A stretch of 30,358 nucleotides of DNA from CAYXUW01 sp964468375 (GTDB taxonomy: Bacteria > Planctomycetota > Phycisphaerae > Sedimentisphaerales > Anaerobacaceae): the NCBI GenBank assembly GCA_964468375.1, contig CAYXUW010000005.1:1-30358 (forward strand), read 5' to 3'. Below the pieces are notes generated by a model. It ran no database searches. It was not told the DNA's origin and saw nothing but the letters and a program-made list of their open reading frames with translations. Position numbers and translations under genes: made by a program. Below, piece by piece: positions 14,767-24,400 of this stretch. Numbering within the stretch: position 1 is the first letter of the stretch; each line of letters opens with the position of its first letter.

Positions 14767-16656
14767 ATGGCTTGTTGGACTAAGAAAGCACATTTAGGTT
14801 TCGTTTTGTATTGCCTTGGGACAATCATTGCGGCCGAAAGTACAGTAGCCGACGAAATAGATGTTCCATTTGAAAGGCAGAGAAAAGCCAAGATTTCTAC
14901 AGAAATCAAGGCTGAGACTATCGCGAAGCTCAAAGCCCAAAAAGAAGCTAAAATCGAACAGCTGAATTTACCTGAGGATACAAGCTCCCGTTTCATCGTC
15001 AAAGAAGTACGCATCAGCGGCAACACGCTTATATCCACCGACGAATTATTGATGAATATCCCTGCCGTTTATAACACTTCCGACAAACCTGTAGACAAAG
15101 CTGAGCCGGGAGACCTTTACGATTTAAGAGCCATTCGAGATGTGATTTTAAACCCGGGACAAGCTCACGAGGTCTCGCGAAGGGCTATGCAGGGCTTTAC
15201 CGAGTATATTCTCTCGGTCTACGAAAATCACGGGTATGCAGGTATATATGTGTATATATCCGCGCAAGCAGTCAAAGGCAATGCACAATTACAGGACGAA
15301 ATTTTACCCATAGAAATTGTCGAAGCAAAAGTATCTGAAATTATATCAACCTATTATGACATAAACCGCAATAAAAAGGAAAAAGGTATACTTCGCGATT
15401 CCGTAATGAGTGAGTGGTCGCCGGTACAGGCTGGCCAGACGGTAAATCAAAAAAAGCTGGATGACTTTATTAATCTGCTTAATCTCAATCCTGACAGATA
15501 TATCTCTGCAATAGTATCAAGAGGTTCTGAGCCGGATTCGCTTGCTTTAGGATATGATATTTACGAAGCGAATCCCTGGCACTTTTACGTCCAGTTAGAC
15601 AACTCCGGTCCAGAAGAAAGGCAATGGGCGCCAAGATTCGGTGTCATCAATACCAATATTACAGGCAGAGACGACAGATTCACGGCAATATATCAGGGAG
15701 CACTAGATTCCATCAAAGACAATTACTCGCTCTTCGGCAGCTACGACTTTCCTGTACTTACACCTCGGCTTCGCCTTACTTTTTATGGAGGACACAATAA
15801 TTTTGATATAAGTGGAGGTGGTGGTATCGATTTTCTTGGTAAAGGCACGTTCTATGGTGGCATATTGCGATTTAATGTATTCCAAACAGATGGCTGGTTT
15901 TTTGACATTACTAGCTCGCTAAGCCACGAAAGCAGCGAGGTTACTCTATCACTGTTTCCGCAAATGGGAAGCAATGTTGATATAGACTTGTGGGGCATTG
16001 GTGCTTATATTCATCGTTCAAACAACATGTCGAATACTTCTTTCGGATTTGACCGGGTTCAGAGCATAGGCGGTTCACCCCAGAAAAATTTCTGGGACCC
16101 GGTAACACTAACAGGAGCCCGGACGAATGCAGAACGTGATTTTGCGATTTACACCACCACTGCCGCTCACTCGCAGTACTTGAACCAGAATAAGGTTCAT
16201 CGACTCAGCGGCTCTTTACGATGGATAACTTCCGAAGAAAGGCTGGCTCCATCAAAAATGACGACTTTTGGAGGGCTTTACTCAGTCCGAGGGTATGAAG
16301 AAGACGAGATTGTTGCCGACGGTGGTTTACTCATATCTGCCCAGTATGAATTTGACCTTGTCAAATACAGTGAGTCCAAAGAATCACCTGAAACTGCTTC
16401 AGATGAGGATGTTAAGAAACCGTGGCTTAGAAAATTAGCGTTACTCGGCTTTACAGATTATGCCAGAGCTAAAACCAACGATCATGTCGCAGGTGAAGAG
16501 GCAACTCAAGAAATCCTTTCGGTAGGTACAGGTACGATTATTAGAGTTGGCGACCATTGTGACGCGAGAATATATTACGGCTGGCCGTTGAGAACAACCA
16601 CTGATACGACAAAAGGGAATGGCCGATGGAGCTTCAGTTTCATAATACGATGGTAA
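14767..16656 (+). CDS. TpsB/FhaC-like two-partner secretion outer-membrane transporter
   Basis: A 629-residue outer-membrane protein of the ShlB/FhaC (Omp85) family. A signal peptide (about 1-28, ending 'STVA') is followed by a charged Lys/Glu/Ala-rich helical stretch (about 35-68). A POTRA-type domain is at about 76-165 ('RFIVKEVRISGNTLIS') and a second at about 178-265. The C-terminal beta-barrel contains the conserved loop motif VRGY at 507-510 ('GGLYSVRGYEEDEIV'), the hallmark residue set for TpsB transport, and ends in 'FIIRW', a typical terminal aromatic strand. It secretes the partner exoprotein encoded 76 bases downstream. Start ATG at 14767 has GAGGAG six bases upstream. It is somewhat longer than FhaC (about 550), partly from an insertion near 540-560 rich in Ser/Glu. 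Confidence 0.92.
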   Translation: MACWTKKAHLGFVLYCLGTIIAAESTVADEIDVPFERQRKAKISTEIKAETIAKLKAQKEAKIEQLNLPEDTSSRFIVKEVRISGNTLISTDELLMNIPAVYNTSDKPVDKAEPGDLYDLRAIRDVILNPGQAHEVSRRAMQGFTEYILSVYENHGYAGIYVYISAQAVKGNAQLQDEILPIEIVEAKVSEIISTYYDINRNKKEKGILRDSVMSEWSPVQAGQTVNQKKLDDFINLLNLNPDRYISAIVSRGSEPDSLALGYDIYEANPWHFYVQLDNSGPEERQWAPRFGVINTNITGRDDRFTAIYQGALDSIKDNYSLFGSYDFPVLTPRLRLTFYGGHNNFDISGGGGIDFLGKGTFYGGILRFNVFQTDGWFFDITSSLSHESSEVTLSLFPQMGSNVDIDLWGIGAYIHRSNNMSNTSFGFDRVQSIGGSPQKNFWDPVTLTGARTNAERDFAIYTTTAAHSQYLNQNKVHRLSGSLRWITSEERLAPSKMTTFGGLYSVRGYEEDEIVADGGLLISAQYEFDLVKYSESKESPETASDEDVKKPWLRKLALLGFTDYARAKTNDHVAGEEATQEILSVGTGTIIRVGDHCDARIYYGWPLRTTTDTTKGNGRWSFSFIIRW

Positions 16657-16732
16657 ACATTTTACTCGGCAAATATAGTTGGGGTAGAAATATAATATGC
16701 AGTTATAGTTGCTCCGTGTAAGGAGGAAGAAT

Positions 16733-19700
16733 ATGAGACAATTAAGAAGTCTTCTGAGAAAGTATTATGTGAGGCAAGTTATTGCCTGCTGGATGATGTG
16801 TTTCATGCTGCTTGGCATGACACCTGTGAGAATCGCAAAGGCAAATCTGCCTCCCGGCCAGCTCCCCGCAGGATGGGAAGTTGTTACAGGTAGTGTCGGT
16901 GGTTTTGACTATAGCACTACTAATGAGTTGCACATAAGAAACATTGCTAATGGAACAATTATCAAATGGAATGGAGGTTTTAATATTGGCTCGGCGGCAT
17001 GGGCCGAGTTTCAGCTTATTAATTCAGGTGCCTCTGTTCTCAATAGGGATGTTACTGGTAATATGAGCCAAATTTATGGCAGGCTGACATCTAACGGCCA
17101 GGTGTGGATTGTTAATCCCGCAGGTGTTCTCTTCGGTAAGGGTGCAACAATTAATGTTAACGGATTAGTTGCTTCCGCTCTTAATATTACGAACGAGAAC
17201 TTCCTCAATGGTCAACATGAATTCGCCGGCGGCAATGGAAGTGTAATCAATCAAGGTAACATTTCCGCTCAAAATGTCTATCTTGTTGGAAAACAGGTAA
17301 TCAATGCGGGTAAAATTCAATGCCCAGATGGATATGTTGTAATGGCTGCTGCTGATAAGGTATATCTGGGGCAGCCGGGCGGTAATATAATTGTTGAAAT
17401 TGGCTCTCTTGTTCCTCCTAACACCGAACAGACACAACTTTCTTCACAGATAACCAATCAGGGAACAGTAGATGCCGGCAGCGGGACAATAATTCTTGCT
17501 GCTGCCGGTGATGCTTTATCCCGGCCTATAATTTCGAATCTCGGCTCGCTATCAACATCCGTTGCCCAAGGTGATGCTGGAAACATCAGCCTCCAAGCTA
17601 ATAACGGTCAAATTAGTAATGCCGGTGAGATTACGGCAATAAGTGATACTGGTACTGGCGGGACTGTTACGGCCAATGCCGATGAAGTGATTAATTCCGG
17701 AACTGTAGACGTATCAGGTGCTAAAGGCGGCAAGGCTGCTTTCGAAGGAACAAGTCGTCTCGGCCAGTTCGGAAACATCCATGCCGACGGTTTTGAAAGT
17801 GACGGCGGCAGCGTCACTCTTACTGCCGAGGAAGTAGTTGCCCTCGACAGTGACAGCCTTACCACCGCAAACGCAGGCACTAATGGTGACGGCGGCGAAG
17901 TAACCATCTATTCGCCTGACACTGCTTTGTTCTATGAGGGTGCAAAAATTGAAGCTAAAGGCGGCAGCCAAGCCGGTGACGGCGGATTCGTTGAAGTATC
18001 CGGTAAGGAACATGTAGAGATATTTGGCTCAGTCGATACTTCGACGCTAAATGGGGATGTTGGAACGTTCCTAATAGATCCATACGATATAACGATCGTC
18101 AGCTCTCTTCCCACGCAATATGGCTCGTGGAGCGGTGGAGACCCTGATATATGGAATTCAACCGATGATTCAGGGTCAAGATTGAATATTAGCACACTGC
18201 TGGACAATTTGGATGATACTGACGTTATTGTCCAAACTGGCGGCGGGTCGAGTGCTTACGATAATATAATCGTAGATACTCCTATAAACTATAGCCCATC
18301 CTTTTACCACGATTTGACATTATCAGCTGAGGACCACATTGTTATCAATTACCCGATTACAACCGGTACTCACGATTTGACGTTAATAGCAAACAACAGC
18401 GGCAACTTGTTGGGGGATATTTCCTTCTATGCCCCGATCACGCTGAGCACTGGCAACCTGCAAGCCAGTGGCGTGAACATAAACAGTAATTCATCTGGCA
18501 CAATCACCGCCCTGGCCGGAAACGTCACTCTGAATGCAGAAAGAAATATAACTACCAACGCCGCCATAAACCTCAACATGGGCCGTTTGGAGATGTATGG
18601 CGGGTTAGGCGTTGGCCCTTCAAGTATCCAGATTAATGAAGATGTTACAGCAGGAAGCATTAAGCTTGAATGCTCTGGTGATATTACCACAGAAGAGTTG
18701 ACTGCTATAATCAATAACATTTATGTCCACTCAACAGGTGGAGATCTGATAGTAAATGGTGATATAACGGCAACTCCCATACTCGAAATAGATATGCCAC
18801 CCGGTGGCGGCGTATCTCTTATTGCGGACGAAGGTAAGATATATACCGAAGGCGGCTCAAACGATACACTTAATGTCTCTATTACCGGATATTCCGATGA
18901 TAATCAAAATGTCGGTGTTGACCTTCCTAAACACTACGGCAACAATGCAAATAAAGGTGAACTCGATGTCGGCAAGGCCGCAATTGTAATAATGAGCGAA
19001 GAAACTTTGAAGCTGGGCTCAGGCGCCGAACTGACAGCTAACGGAGTATACGACTCGGAAGGTATTGTTGACGACCGTCCCGGAGTTGATTTCCTGAACG
19101 TCCCAGAGGGCAGCAAAAATCCAGGTGAGCCGATAGATGTCGCTATCTATCTCGCAAGTAACGCAGGCAACGTCGAAGTCGACTCTCCGGTAGCTATAGC
19201 TCCTTTCGGAGTTATGGCTGTCGATGCGTATGACACGGTAGAGTCCTTCGGGGTTGATTTTATAAACTCCTTAGGTGGAATCCACTGGTTAGAAGTGTGC
19301 TCACGCATAACAAGTGATCTGGGATTTGCTCGGACCAACGGCACAATCCCATACGCCGATGACGCAGGACTGTTTCCCGGGTCGGGCCAATATGTCCTTC
19401 GTGGAGAGAATCCCGACGTTGGGACAGGAGCATGGGAACTCGAAGAACCACCAGCTGAGGAAACAGACGGAGGACCAACGCTGCCACTGCAAGAAATAGT
19501 GGAGGTATCAAACGTCGATCCTCCGGTGACTCCCGAACTTGAAGATAGAGGGCAGGGAATTCGCGACAGGGGTTTTGACGATATGCAGTGGATGGCCAAC
19601 GAGCTCGGTCTATGCGATGGTGACCAGCAGGGTGAGGATGAAAATCTGTGCCAAGAGATTACTCAGGCATATTTAGCCGGGGCCTTCCTGCAGGCGACAG

Positions 19701-20080
19701 ACCTGCGGCCGTATAGAGCGGCTACACGCCTCAGAGACCTCGTCGAAATTCTCCACGATGACGACGGCACAAGGATTGCCGGTTTAGTCAGGGCGGTTAA
19801 CGAGTTTAGTCAGCCGGATATGCCGCCTTCACCAGAACAATTCGCCTCAATTGCTCAATCATTCGCTGACCACAGCAATGATGGAACACACTATGCCGCA
19901 GCAGGAGAATGGCTCGATGCTCTTATGGAATATGTTGCCATTCTCACTTCAGATGTAGGATGGTCGGAAGACGAATCGATAGCATTTGTTATGGGTAAAT
20001 ACGGCACAAGCATAACAGAAGCTGGTGATGTGAGTGTTACCGCATTTGTTCAGATGCGCTTGGAAGGTTTCGGTGTTTAG
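16733..20080 (+). CDS. Filamentous haemagglutinin-like exoprotein (TpsA)
   Basis: A 1115-residue secreted protein from the ATG at 16733, which has AAGGAGGA at 16720-16727; the upstream in-frame TTG at 16709 has no such site. A long signal peptide (about 1-37, ending 'RIAKA') is followed by the TPS/haemagglutination domain (about 40-260). This has 'QIYGRLTSNGQVWIVNPAG' with NPAGVLFG at 128-135, matching the NPNGI motif that TpsB recognises. Right-handed beta-helix repeats rich in Asn, Gly and Val continue to about 900, including 'GDVGTFLIDPYDITIV', a motif common in this family. The last 195 residues (920-1115) are different: an acidic Pro-rich hinge and a helical domain with paired cysteines ('GLCDGDQQGEDENLCQEI'). 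It is short for a TpsA. The adhesin role is a family inference. Confidence 0.92.
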   Translation: MRQLRSLLRKYYVRQVIACWMMCFMLLGMTPVRIAKANLPPGQLPAGWEVVTGSVGGFDYSTTNELHIRNIANGTIIKWNGGFNIGSAAWAEFQLINSGASVLNRDVTGNMSQIYGRLTSNGQVWIVNPAGVLFGKGATINVNGLVASALNITNENFLNGQHEFAGGNGSVINQGNISAQNVYLVGKQVINAGKIQCPDGYVVMAAADKVYLGQPGGNIIVEIGSLVPPNTEQTQLSSQITNQGTVDAGSGTIILAAAGDALSRPIISNLGSLSTSVAQGDAGNISLQANNGQISNAGEITAISDTGTGGTVTANADEVINSGTVDVSGAKGGKAAFEGTSRLGQFGNIHADGFESDGGSVTLTAEEVVALDSDSLTTANAGTNGDGGEVTIYSPDTALFYEGAKIEAKGGSQAGDGGFVEVSGKEHVEIFGSVDTSTLNGDVGTFLIDPYDITIVSSLPTQYGSWSGGDPDIWNSTDDSGSRLNISTLLDNLDDTDVIVQTGGGSSAYDNIIVDTPINYSPSFYHDLTLSAEDHIVINYPITTGTHDLTLIANNSGNLLGDISFYAPITLSTGNLQASGVNINSNSSGTITALAGNVTLNAERNITTNAAINLNMGRLEMYGGLGVGPSSIQINEDVTAGSIKLECSGDITTEELTAIINNIYVHSTGGDLIVNGDITATPILEIDMPPGGGVSLIADEGKIYTEGGSNDTLNVSITGYSDDNQNVGVDLPKHYGNNANKGELDVGKAAIVIMSEETLKLGSGAELTANGVYDSEGIVDDRPGVDFLNVPEGSKNPGEPIDVAIYLASNAGNVEVDSPVAIAPFGVMAVDAYDTVESFGVDFINSLGGIHWLEVCSRITSDLGFARTNGTIPYADDAGLFPGSGQYVLRGENPDVGTGAWELEEPPAEETDGGPTLPLQEIVEVSNVDPPVTPELEDRGQGIRDRGFDDMQWMANELGLCDGDQQGEDENLCQEITQAYLAGAFLQATDLRPYRAATRLRDLVEILHDDDGTRIAGLVRAVNEFSQPDMPPSPEQFASIAQSFADHSNDGTHYAAAGEWLDALMEYVAILTSDVGWSEDESIAFVMGKYGTSITEAGDVSVTAFVQMRLEGFGV

Positions 20081-20089
20081 TAACGCAGA

Positions 20090-21259
20090 CTAGTCAGCGT
20101 CATTCACAGGCTCAATCTCGTCAAAGGGCTCGAGGATAGTAGAATCATCCGGCCCTGGAGGAGGTACTTGTGGTTGTTCAATTTCCGGGATTTCGTCGTC
20201 AGTCTCATTAACGACATCCAAGAATCTCTCGATGGCTTGGCCTGCTTCAGAGGTCATTATTTTGTGCTCATGATATTTTTCGTAGGAATAGTAGCCTGTG
20301 ATTAGTATCAGCAGCAACCAAAACGGAATAGAATAGACAGCTATACGCTTGTTCCTAGTCAGGGCTCTGTTCACGTCATGCCTGATAGCCTCATATCTGT
20401 CGTAGTAGCTTTCGGCATCTTGATTCAATGCCCTTTCTAAAATTATGCGCCATCTTTTTGGAAGCTTCTTGATATTCACCCCTGCTACTTTGTCTGTTAC
20501 CTCATACTTCCTGCCAAAAAGAAGCTGATAAGAAATATTGCCTAATAGACTAATGTTTCTTTCCATCACCATTGATTGCTTGTGTTCGGTCCTGATTTGA
20601 GCTTCCTCAGTAGCTATTCGAGTTGGGATTTTACCCTCATTCAAACCTGCGATATCCTGGGTTTTTGTGACTTTCGTTGCAGAAAATTCTTCAGCTGTTT
20701 CGCTTTGATTGGGTGGCTTCTCGATTTTCCTGTCAATTTTATCGTCCGGTAGAACAGGAGCATTTTTTGCCATTTCAATATATTGTTCCGCACCTTCAAT
20801 AACATTGAAACTTATGTCGCCGGTATTTGGCTGGGACACTTTAATCTGACGTGGATGAATACGCCCTATCATCCAGCCATTTGACGTCAGGTTAATAATC
20901 GCATCAAAAACCTGAAGAAGTATTGAAAACATCCTCTTGGTTTGTATCACTATTCCATTGCTGATAAACTCTTCAAGATTGTGCTCTTCGTGCTTGGTGA
21001 CGATATACGGTTCTTTTGGATTCTGTGAGACTTCAAGGGCTTTAGTAACAAACGGCATATCTAATAATGACATATTTCGCAGATGCCGTCCATTTTGATA
21101 TAAACGTTTCTTTGCCTGCTCGGAAAGCTCCCACGGCAAATTATCGTCCGGCAGGTAAACGCTTACCGTTCCATGAATAGGATGCTCAGCTCTATACACA
21201 ATCATATCATCTATGCTTCGCAGAGCATCACCTATTACGTACTCACTCGGCAGAGACAT
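20090..21259 (-). CDS. Membrane-anchored pseudokinase-like protein
   Basis: A 389-residue protein with a Ser/Thr-kinase-like layout in the first 300 residues but without the catalytic set. The glycine loop is degenerate, the VAIK lysine is absent ('TVSVYLPDD', about 31-39), the HRD position reads 'IGRIHPRQIKV' (131-141), and no DFG is found ('FNVIE', 151-155). An insertion of charged sequence (165-230) separates the lobes. A single membrane helix at about 307-324 ('IPFWLLLILITGYYSYEK') follows, then an acidic Pro-rich tail outside the membrane. The ATG at 21259 has GAAGGG six bases upstream. It ends 9 bases from the convergent TpsA gene and shares a 234-base intergenic region with the giant kinase. 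It may be a scaffold or a regulator of that kinase; kinase ancestry is inferred from pattern only. Confidence 0.75.
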   Translation of the reverse strand: MSLPSEYVIGDALRSIDDMIVYRAEHPIHGTVSVYLPDDNLPWELSEQAKKRLYQNGRHLRNMSLLDMPFVTKALEVSQNPKEPYIVTKHEEHNLEEFISNGIVIQTKRMFSILLQVFDAIINLTSNGWMIGRIHPRQIKVSQPNTGDISFNVIEGAEQYIEMAKNAPVLPDDKIDRKIEKPPNQSETAEEFSATKVTKTQDIAGLNEGKIPTRIATEEAQIRTEHKQSMVMERNISLLGNISYQLLFGRKYEVTDKVAGVNIKKLPKRWRIILERALNQDAESYYDRYEAIRHDVNRALTRNKRIAVYSIPFWLLLILITGYYSYEKYHEHKIMTSEAGQAIERFLDVVNETDDEIPEIEQPQVPPPGPDDSTILEPFDEIEPVNDAD

Positions 21260-21493
21260 TATGGCCCTTCATTTTAACTCTTGATAATCCAAGGCCGGCT
21301 CACCTCTTAGATAAACCTTTAGTATATCGCGGCCTATTCTACTCTTATTTTGTACCAAATGATACTAAAAATATTGGCAGTGGTAAACGGTCTATTTGCT
21401 GGCTTACAGGGCCGAACGGATGTATAATCCTGGCGATAATATTTGGCATTTTGCGTACTTTCAATCACGTATAAAGAGTTTATTATCTATGAT
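21260..21493. other. Divergent intergenic region between the two kinase-fold genes
   Basis: The 234 bases separate the pseudokinase (-) and the giant kinase (+). A perfect TATAAT is present on the + strand at 21423-21428, about 65 bases before the kinase start, but with no convincing -35. The pseudokinase ribosome-binding site GAAGGG is at the left end. No small gene or RNA is recognised. Confidence 0.5.
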
Positions 21494-24400
21494 ATGACAA
21501 TGCCGGATGAGATGTTCGAAACACCCGAAGGCTATGAGATACTGAAAACGGTCGAAGTTACCGCCCAGATGGGCGAATACATTGCCCGTCATAAAGCCGA
21601 CCAAGCACTCGTAAGGCTAAAAGTATTTAATTTTACCGACACCTCGACAGCTACTACACGAAGGCACCTCAGAGAATATCTCCGGTGCCATATTACTTTC
21701 ATGGAAGAACTCGAACTTCCCGGAATCTTACGCGCCTTTGATTATAGTGATGCGAAAAAAACTTTTTGGATTGCCACTCAACCCGCCGAAGTCGAAAAGC
21801 TCTCACAAAAATTTGACCTTCTAACTTCACATCCTATTCAGTCTCGAATGGAATTGGTAAACCAGTTTCTTCTGACTCTTCACAGAATTCATAAAAGCAA
21901 CGTCGTCCACAGAAATCTCTCTTCTGAAGGAGTATTTTTAACTCCGGATAATCAGATTTTTATAGGAGAATTTGGTTTCGCAAGCTTTCTCAACGAACAG
22001 CCAACTACTTATCAGGCAACCACATATGTGGCTACAATTGGTTACCTGCCTCCTGAGGTTAGAAACGCAGCTACGTTTACCTGCGATGTAAGCTGTGATA
22101 TTTTCTCCGCCGGTCTGCTGGCTTTTGAGATTCTTACCGCCTCACCAATACCAAAAAATGAGCCCGACAAAGTTCTCGAGATACTTCGCACTCGATTAAA
22201 AAAGTACGTTGACGAAGGTATAATAAATGCAGGTATCTCCGAGGCAATACTGAAAGCAACAGATCCAATGCCTGATAGGCGCTTCTCAAGCGCAGATGAT
22301 TTTGCTAAAGCCCTCAAAAAGCCACTGCCCGCTGAAATTTCTCCAGATGGTCCAACTCAGTTCGACCGGACTTTAACAATAGAGACAGCAAAGCCGCTCG
22401 CCCCTTCAGAGACCATACCTGTGCAGTCTCAAGCCGAAGTCGCTTCGCAAATACCCAAGCAACCATCGGTTCCCGCCAAAACACCTGAGAAGATAACTCC
22501 TTTAGACCCGGAACATGAAGTATGGAACAACCGTTATGAAATCCTCAGTAAAATCGGCGAGGGCGGCCAGGCTATCGTTTACAAAGCCTTTGACCATCTG
22601 ACTAATGAAGAAATTGCTATAAAGACCATGTGGTCTCGTCATCGGGGTGACAGAGCCGCCATCAATCGCCTCAAGCAGGGTGCAATGGTAGCGAGAAGTC
22701 TCAGCCACCGATACATCATAAGGACCTACGGCGTTGAGCAAAGAATTGACGCTGACGGCCCCGGCAGATTTGTCTTTACTTGTATGGAGCTAATCAAAAG
22801 CCGGCTCGAATTAAGTGACGTTATCGAATCCCGCCGAGCATCCGGCAAAAAATTCCGAGTTGCGGAGTCACTTCATATAGTCGGTCAGCTTCTCGAAGCG
22901 CTTGCTTACGCCCACGAACACACCATACACAGAGATATTAAGCCGGGCAACATTATGCTTGTTCCGCGTGACGAGCAAAAAGAAATTGACACATCCGACC
23001 TGACGAAATTCAATATCAGGCTCATCGATTTTGGAATTGCGAAAGTACTTAGCCAGAAAAACATTGATGTCACCGGTAAAGGTTTTAGGTCGGCCCACTA
23101 TGGAGCGCCCGAACTTGCTGATCTCAAAACCGTCGTGGACGCAAGAGCGGACATTTTCAGTGCCGGCGTCATTTTATACCAAATGCTCACCATGAATATC
23201 CCACGTAAGGGTTCGCCTCCTGCAAACAAGGTTAACAAGGAAGTGCCCTCAGCTTTGGCAGCAGTTATTGATAGAGCTATAAATGCCGACAGGGAAAAAC
23301 GCTTCAAAACAGTTGCGGAATTTGTGAAGGAACTAAACCGGGCTGTCAGCAAATTCAATTGGGTGCGAAAAGCCGCGAAAATCGCAGCTGTTTTAATTGC
23401 CGGTGTTAGTATTACCGCCACAGCGAAATACTTCCTGCCTGAACCAGACGAGGTCTACCTGCAGCAAAGCGTAGATACTCTGCAAGCCAGAAATCCTGAC
23501 AGGGAAATTGCCTCATTAGCTGATGGGGCAGTTGTAACATATGCTGATATAGCTGGTTACGACTCTTACGATGGTCTCAGGCGGACAGCCCTTGAAAACC
23601 TTAAGATATTGGAGTCGGCCGGCCACGACAAATTCAAACGCAATTTCCCCGCATGGAAAAACCAGGAAAACGTCTGGCTCGAAGTTGCCCCGGCCGTAGA
23701 AAAAATAAATAGCATCGCCAGAAACCAGAAAGAATATGACGTTCACAAGGATTCGGTCATTGCAGACTATTTGACGAAACTCGAACCCAGCTCTGTTATT
23801 GTCACCGAAGCCAGGGACCGCACAAAAAAAGCTGAGGTTTCTCTTAAAAAGAGACCTCTTTTCCTGAAAGAACTCGACATATGCGCTGACGCATATGATA
23901 TCAGTGCTAAAGTCTATACGAATATCGATACTTTGGCTAGGGGTTCAGAAACGTTAGAGACGGCAGAGCAAATAAATAACAAGCTTATAGACGTCGAGAA
24001 ACTGCGCAACAGCTTTATGCTAACGCGAGATGCTCTTGAAGATATCGAACCGCTAAAGAAATATGACTTCTATCCACGCAGTGAAATATGCTTCGGACAA
24101 GCCAACGAACATTATAAAAGTTATTCACTCGAAAATGCGGGAAAATATTTCACCCTCTTAAATCAGATATGCGGCACAATGGCATATGTGCGCGGGGATG
24201 TAGATTTTAGCCGTTCAGACATGGGATTAATCAGTTCAAGACTTATGGAACTATGCTCTGAAGACATCGGTACATTTGAGGATTACCCGGAATGGCAGCA
24301 AAGACTCGAACAGGTTTATAGAAAGAAAGATGTCCTTAACAAGTACTCATTGATTCGAAACCTGCTTCTCAAATCTCCCGGGGAAATTCCATCGGCAGCC

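Noticed and set aside
20081..20089. Terminator between the convergent TpsA and pseudokinase genes
   Set aside because: Only nine bases separate the stops and no hairpin with a T-run is seen around them.
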